A stretch of 64,000 bases of DNA from assembly GCA_036784855.1 (NCBI GenBank), contig JAZDSV010000024.1, positions 62,001 through 126,000 on the forward strand, given 5' to 3'. Of this stretch, positions 58,501 to 64,000 are shown piece by piece. The position numbers were made by a program, and so were the translations under genes. This DNA comes from Aphelidium insulamus (lineage: Eukaryota; Aphelidiomycota; Aphelidea; Aphelidiaceae). Under the pieces are notes generated by a model that did no database searches, was not told the origin of the DNA, and was given only the letters and a program-made list of their open reading frames with translations. Numbering within the stretch: the stretch's first letter is position 1; each line of letters opens with the position of its first letter.

Positions 58501-59131
58501 ATGTAGGCACTGTACAGGCAGATACGCACGATATAAACCGTTTCAACAATACTTGCCAGTATAGTGAGATGAGGCGCACTGAGACAACGGTCCAAGAGAA
58601 GTTGTTCCAGCGCGCCACATGACGCCTCTCCAAACACCATCAGGTGACTGCCAAGAGATTACGCCACATCTATGTACATAGACCATTGTATGGCACTTGC
58701 CACAGCTGCGGGAGCAGAAATTGAATGTCGTCAGCGGGAAAATCATCACGCAGCCGCCCGCACAGATAATGCTGAATGCCCACGCTTTTCGGATACTTGA
58801 ACAGGTAGCTGACGGCGATCCACGTGTTGAAGAAGTGGGACTGGAACAGGCGCAGCAGCCACGTCTGGCCGCCGCCGTGACCCTGCACTTCACCGTCGTC
58901 CCCACCAGTCATGCCGCCATATACATCACTGCCTATACTGCTGCTACTGCTGCTGCCGGTGGTCGGGGTGTGGGTGTGGTGTAGAGCTGCCAAAGCGGGG
59001 ATTGTAGGGGCGGATGCGGTGGTCGAGTGACGTGCCGAAGCCCCATGCCACACCGCCACCTCCACACCAGCGCCTACCACAGCATCTGTGACGGCCGGAG
59101 ACACTGGCTCATAAGCCCGCCGTCCATTCAT
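55529..59131 (-). CDS. PIK1: Phosphatidylinositol 4-kinase beta (PIK1)
   Basis: Makes PI4P at the Golgi, working upstream of ARF1-dependent secretion. Start at 59131. The lipid-kinase-unique N-terminal domain reads SHFFNTWIAVSYLFKYPKSV, IQHYLCGRLRDDFPADDIQF and, across a GC-donor intron (58648-58700), LLPQLC|HLMVFGEASCGALEQL and LLDRCLSAPHLTIL. The large central exon has a disordered Ser-rich section, then LQFVAALMEVCERLVRVPRE, LPARVCIPLWC and RVPYLILVEVLEG. The catalytic part has NSPYGHLSDWRLLSVIVKSG, ADLRQEQLACQLI, the catalytic loop KDR|HNGNIL and HIIHIDFGFML, and ends PCFSGNPEATIAALRDRFQL and YDSFQYYSNGIL. Active-site residues are all present. Splicing around 58393-58540 is not settled. 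It converges on the GH15 gene, with 40 nt between stops. Confidence 0.9.
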
Positions 59132-59751
59132 CGCGCGGCGTTGCGCCCCCGTGCGGTTGATTAACGGCTTGAATTATAATTGCACGAGCGTTAAGCCACT
59201 ATTTACTGTTTAATCGGAATGCCGTCCTGCATATCTATATTTCTGCCTGTTATTATACGCACAAGTAAATAACTTGTCTGTACAGTTTTCTGTGCTTTAA
59301 CAGACTGTTGTTTGATCTATATGTGCGCCCCTGACCGTGATAGCGCGAGGCAGAGTCCTCCCGGTTCCTCGGACTCATCCGACTTGGCAGCCAACCCGAT
59401 GCACTCGGCTACACTATTGCATCTCACACACCAGACTATCAGATAGTGTCCAAAAGTACTTTATGTTATATTGGGCATTACCACTTTCTCTAGGCATCAC
59501 ATTAAACCGCTTATGCTTGTGGTTTACTACTAATGCCATCAGATTCAGAGCTAAAAACAACAGCGTGCTATTCAATCTTCTACCGTGACCACTTCATTTA
59601 ATCGAACAATTGGCGGAATTATGGATATTTCAGATGTGCATTGGCCCTGGCATCTGTCACCGGAGCGTCACTCCGTGGTCTGCAAGCCAATCCGCAACCA
59701 AATATAACACGCTTGTTAACTCGGATACAATAATATAAAAGAGTATCCATC
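59132..59751. other. Divergent intergenic region between PIK1 and receptor kinase
   Basis: No gene seen; an 83-codon frame at 59337 has no features. Must hold both divergent promoters. Confidence 0.4.
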
Positions 59752-62700
59752 ATGCGAAGTACAGCGCCAACTCTACTACTCTGCTGCTTTCTGACCGATG
59801 TTCACGCCATATGCAACATGCCATTGGAGGTGCGCGTGGCTGCCGCACAACAATGGGACGCCACTGTCGCAGGTGTCCAGATGCGCGGCCCGCGCTACAG
59901 CAGCAACAATCTTTTCATGAACGATGCCATACCCGGCACTGCAGCCGACCGTCTTCACAACTTTACGCTATGGGTGCAGCCGGGACAGACTGTGGCCACG
60001 TTCTCGGTGGACAGGTTCGGCGCATCCACCACCGGTCTGATGGCCGCGATATACTATCGGGGATCCCTGGTGACACAGTCTGGAGATGCCGGCTGGAAGG
60101 TGAGCACGGTCGGTCCGGATCCCAGCTGGTCCACTACAGCGTACACTCTAACCCCGGACTGGGCTGACGCGACCGTATGCGCCACCTCACCCGCAGACAT
60201 CAATGCCTATGGTCAGACTTACGCCGATTTCATCACCGATCCACTGCTATACACGACTCGACCACAATGGATAGCACCAAGCGGTGCGTGCACAGGTGTA
60301 GGCAGTGGTGGAGCGGCCACGATGTTTGTTCGGGTGTCATTCAACGCGTCGGCGGGCAATCTAACTTCGTGTCCGTACACGGATCCCGTCGATCTTGCCA
60401 TGACTAGCAGTACACCGTTATTGGCATCCAATTTCGGTGTCAAGACCGCGCAGACAAAGCTGCTGACTCTTCGCGTGGCCGCTGATGACGATTTGGACGT
60501 TTTTGTGGCCAACTACACCATCCAGGGGCCACGCAGTAAGTCTGACCGTCTGTAGTACTATAAGTCTGATATGTCTGACGATAAGGTGCCGATTTCGGAT
60601 CGTCGCCATTCGACTGGCAGCGCTTCACGGATGTCTACATGAACATTGTGCCGGGCAAGTATGTGGTGGCGATGCATGTTACTGACTACACGGGGAATCG
60701 TGGCATCATTGCGTCCGTGCTGTACCAATATGCATTGATGGCGGTCTCGGACGGTTTAACTACGTGGAAAGTCACCAACAATAGCGCTCTCGCCACCGCT
60801 GGCTGGAACTCTGACGTCAACTTTGACACCACCGGCTGGCTGGATGCCAGTACTTGTACGTGATTGCTTCCATGACGTGTATTTATATATATATATATAT
60901 ATATATATGTACATATGTACATATCTCTAAACTTTTTGGTGTAGCACAGACATGCGCCGATCAGTTGCACTGGGGAGGTATACAAACGATTATGACTCGG
61001 TGGGGCGGCTGTCCGCAGTGGATGTTCTACCCGAATTGCATATCAGACGCATACACAACACATCTTTACGTGCGGTTCGCCTTTGATCTGAACAATGTGG
61101 CCTTGCGAACTCCACCCGTTGCATGTTTGAATACTACGGCGTCGCCTGTTTGTCCTGCTGGCTACTACATGAACAACAATGGTCTCGCGTGCTTGCAGTG
61201 CGAGATTGGTACGTACAAAACAGCTTCTGGAAACGGCGCTTGCACCTCGTGCCCGATCAAGACTTCCACTGTGAACATGGCAGCTACAAATTCGTCGAGC
61301 TGTCAATGCGCGGCCGGCTACGGATACTCTGGGTCAGTGTGCACATTGTGTGGAGCCAACACCTTCAAATCCTCTGTGGGAAATGTGGCGTGCTCGACAT
61401 GTCCAAGCAACGCTCAGTGTTCCAGTTCTGCATTCACCTGCATTGCTGGTTACACATTGTCTGGCGATGGGCAATCGTGTGTTCAGTGTCCAATTGGTAC
61501 ATACAAGAGTTCCGCGGGCAACGGCCAGTGCACTCCATGTGCCGTGGGTACCACCACGGCAACAAATGGATCCACCACGGCCGCTAGTTGCATATGCCAA
61601 CCAGGCTTTGAGTGGAATGGATCAACATGTAGTCATTGCGCCATAAATTTCTTCAAGGACAGTATCGGGAATACTGCGTGTATCAGCTGCCCGTTCAATA
61701 CGACATGCAACGCGACTTCGTTCCAGTGCAACGCTGGCTACACTATAAACGCCAACGGAATGGGGTGTGATCCATGCTGGTATGGCACGTACAAATCCGC
61801 AGTTGGCAATGGACTCTGTACCAGCTGCAATTCAAATTTGACAACTTTTGGAGTTGGAAACGCCAATGCTAGCAGTTGCCTCTGCGACAACGGATTTGGT
61901 TTTAGTGGAACGAGTTGTACGGCCTGCATAGCCGGTACCTACAAGACGGGAATTAACAACGCAACCTGCGCGGCCTGTCCGACAGATTCGATTTGCAATC
62001 CGACTTACACTGACTGCCATGCCGGACTGACATTGGCCAATGATGGATCTGCTTGTGTCAAGTGTGCCATAGGCTACTACAAAGATTTTCTAGGGCTAAG
62101 TGCCTGTAGAAGCTGCCCCATTGGCACCAGTACCATAACCAACGGCTCGTTTTCGGCCATGCAATGTGTGTGCCAGCCTGGCTATGGGTGGGATGGTATT
62201 GTGTGCTCAGCCTGTCCTCTAAACACCTACAAGACTGGCCTGAGAAATACTGCTTGCGTGTCATGCCCAGCAAATTCACAGTGCACTTCGACGGCATTTT
62301 CTTGCTCTGCCGGGTATACAAATGCAAATGACGGGCTCGCTTGTTCGATATGTCCTGCGGGTACATATAAGTTTGGCACTGGAAACGGCACTTGCACCGC
62401 TTGTCCCCGAGGATCAACAACATCAGCGAGCGGAACCACCGGGGTTGATGGTTGTTTGTGCACCGCAGGTTTTACGTGGGATGGCGCCAAATGCACAGAG
62501 TGCGCTATTGGTAGTTACAAGACTGACATGGGCTACCAGAGTTGCGCCAGCTGTTTGGCAGGCTCAACAACTCTATCAAATGGAACCATTTCGTCAGATG
62601 GTTGCGTGTGCCTGCCGGGCTATGAGTGGGATGGGTTTTTATGCAGAAGATGTTCGGGCTCGCAGGTTAAAACTGACGTGGGCAACACTGCTTGCGCAGC

Positions 62701-64000
62701 CTGCCCAGTTAATGCGGCGTGCTCCACATCCATATTCACATGCAATGCCGGATATACACTTTCTGGTGATGGCAAGTCTTGCATTCAATGCGCAACCGGA
62801 TACTTCAAGGATGTAGCGGGTAACGGACAATGTCTACAGTGTCAGAACGGATCCACCAGCTTGCAGTGCCAGTCGGGAGTTTACGACACTGTTCAAAGTG
62901 TAAGCGCAACGCAAAGCGTGATCTCAAGTGACACGCCACGACCCGGTGCAGAGAAATCGGCGGTGATAGTTATTGACAATCCGTTTTCAACCACAACTAT
63001 TTCCATTTTGAGTGGAGCATTCTTGGTGGCACTTACTATTGTCGGAGTTTTGATCTACAAGCTGTGCAATCGCGATCGAAACAATCGTCGAAAACCGTCA
63101 ACATCAATGGATGAGCGCCCCACTATATTACATGGTCATAGCGACAGCAGAGTCTCCAACCGAAACAATTTCAGCAATCATTCAACCCAAAGCAGTTTGT
63201 TTCGACATGGAGCACTAACGGATAGTTACAGCAAGTCATCTCACGGCACCGAAACGCAGATGACAGGTACATTTGCGGGCAACAATACCACGGTGCTTGT
63301 GAATAATACCGAATTCGCCATGCCTGGCTTCTTGCAGTTTCAAGCTGGCCGCGATTTTCGCTGGGAGAAGCCACTGGCCAAAGGCGGAGGTGGCGAAGTG
63401 TACTTGGGCTATGGATTCGCATCTAAGCTTACGGAAGATAACAACGGTGTCATCATTGTCAAGATTGTGGCACCGGCTCGATCTGCTATCTCGATCAAGG
63501 CTTCTCAGGCTTTTGATCAAGAAATTGCGGTTATGCACTTTCTCGGGCGACATCGCAATATCTCTCAGATGCTTGGTTGGTGCGAAGAGCCGCTGGCTAT
63601 TCTTATGAAGTACTACCAACTTGGAACACTGACCAGCTTTATCGGTGCCCGATATATGACAACAAAAGGACAGCAGCTGATGTTCTCTAAAGACATTTGT
63701 GGCGCGCTACAATACATGCATGGCAAAGGGGTGGCACATCGTGATATCAAGGCCGACAATGTGTTTATCGATCTGGATAGTGATGGCGGGGCAGTATGTG
63801 TGCTGGGCGACTTTGGTATTGCCAATATCTTTTCTGGTCATGCTCATCTGGTCGAAGGCTTTCACGTGGTGAATCTCAATGGTCTTACGATATCGTACTC
63901 TGCACCAGAGGTCATTCGTAGATTTCGATCTCGCGATTATAGCGCCGATATGAATGCTGCGTTCCAAGGCGACATATTCTCGCTTGCAATGATATTTTTC
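59752..64000 (+). CDS. Receptor protein kinase with cysteine-rich repeats, 3' end beyond window
   Basis: At least 1,370 residues. Exons 59752-60535, 60586-60855 and 60945 onward; the last is open to the window edge. The signal peptide, MRSTAPTLLLCCFLTDVHA, precedes an N-terminal region with two similar domains (NFTLWVQPGQTVATFSVDRF and YMNIVPGKYVVAMHV styles). About a dozen Cys-rich units of the ephrin-receptor/GCC2-GCC3 kind follow (repeated C-x2-C-x-GTYK...GNG-x-CT-x-CP and CxCxPGYxWDG), to about residue 980. Membrane helix ILSGAFLVALTIVGVLIYKL near residue 1035. The kinase starts near 1155 and is intact: loop KGGGGEVYLG, Lys in VIIVKIV, helix-C AFDQEI, VAHRDIKADNVFID, GDFGIANIF and SAPEVI. 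It resembles tyrosine-kinase-like Ser/Thr kinases and is related to the kelch pseudokinases. Intron 2 contains an (AT)n run. Confidence 0.85.

Noticed and set aside
59734-59741. TATAAAAG as TATA box of the receptor kinase
   Set aside because: It lies only 10 nt before the ATG that opens the signal peptide, too close for a normal transcription start.

Overview
The window is nuclear DNA of a eukaryote, most likely an early-diverging (non-Dikarya) fungus. Genes are dense on both strands and carry many 40-60 nt GT-AG introns (donors mostly GTAAGT, GTATGT or GTACGT). The bZIP factor has the fungal Yap/Pap1-type basic region and the homeodomain is fungal-like. The housekeeping set (TOM7, NSE4, TTC27, CK2 beta, PPME1, BUB3, ARF1, ARL2, TMA16, PI4K beta) is opisthokont. 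The species cannot be named from sequence alone.

Layout. 1-126: 5' end of a kelch receptor gene cut by the window edge. 0.7-3.4 kb: bZIP factor and a small membrane protein. 3.6-8.4 kb: full-size ABCB/MDR transporter. 8.65-10.9 kb: a decayed Mutator-like element with 58-bp terminal inverted repeats and arrays of a 20-bp repeat. 11-19.2 kb: a PAC4-like proteasome chaperone, a secreted protein, TOM7, NSE4, TTC27, tRNA-Phe, a broken GPI-type cell-surface gene and a small secreted protein. 19.4-27.3 kb: homeodomain factor, a secretory protein of unknown function, CK2 beta, PPME1 and BUB3. 27.4-37.2 kb: three tandem kelch-TM-pseudokinase receptors. 37.9-42.8 kb: ARF1, ARL2, two paralogous secreted proteins and TMA16. 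42.8-52.2 kb: four more kelch receptors without a kinase. 52.7-59.1 kb: GH15 trehalase/glucoamylase-like enzyme convergent with PI4K beta. 59.75-64 kb: a cysteine-rich-repeat receptor with an intact protein kinase, running off the window.

The most unusual content is the receptor complement. Seven complete kelch genes and one partial gene, all on the minus strand and in two blocks, share a signal peptide, a kelch ectodomain with introns between blades and a Ser/Thr-rich stalk ahead of a transmembrane helix. Three carry a cytoplasmic kinase-like domain in which the DFG Asp is Asn, HRD is HGD and the domain stops soon after helix F. Four have lost the kinase or never had it. The separate receptor at 59.75 kb keeps HRDIKADN and DFG. 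I infer a lineage-specific surface-recognition system in which pseudokinase or kinase-less kelch receptors may work with active receptor kinases. That link is a hypothesis.

Most multi-exon genes were re-spliced by hand from reading frame and family conservation. Several true genes are visible only after splicing: TOM7, NSE4, the TTC27 C-terminus, PPME1, the start of TMA16, and the long last exon of the receptor kinase. Given coordinates are the outer limits of the coding sequence including introns.
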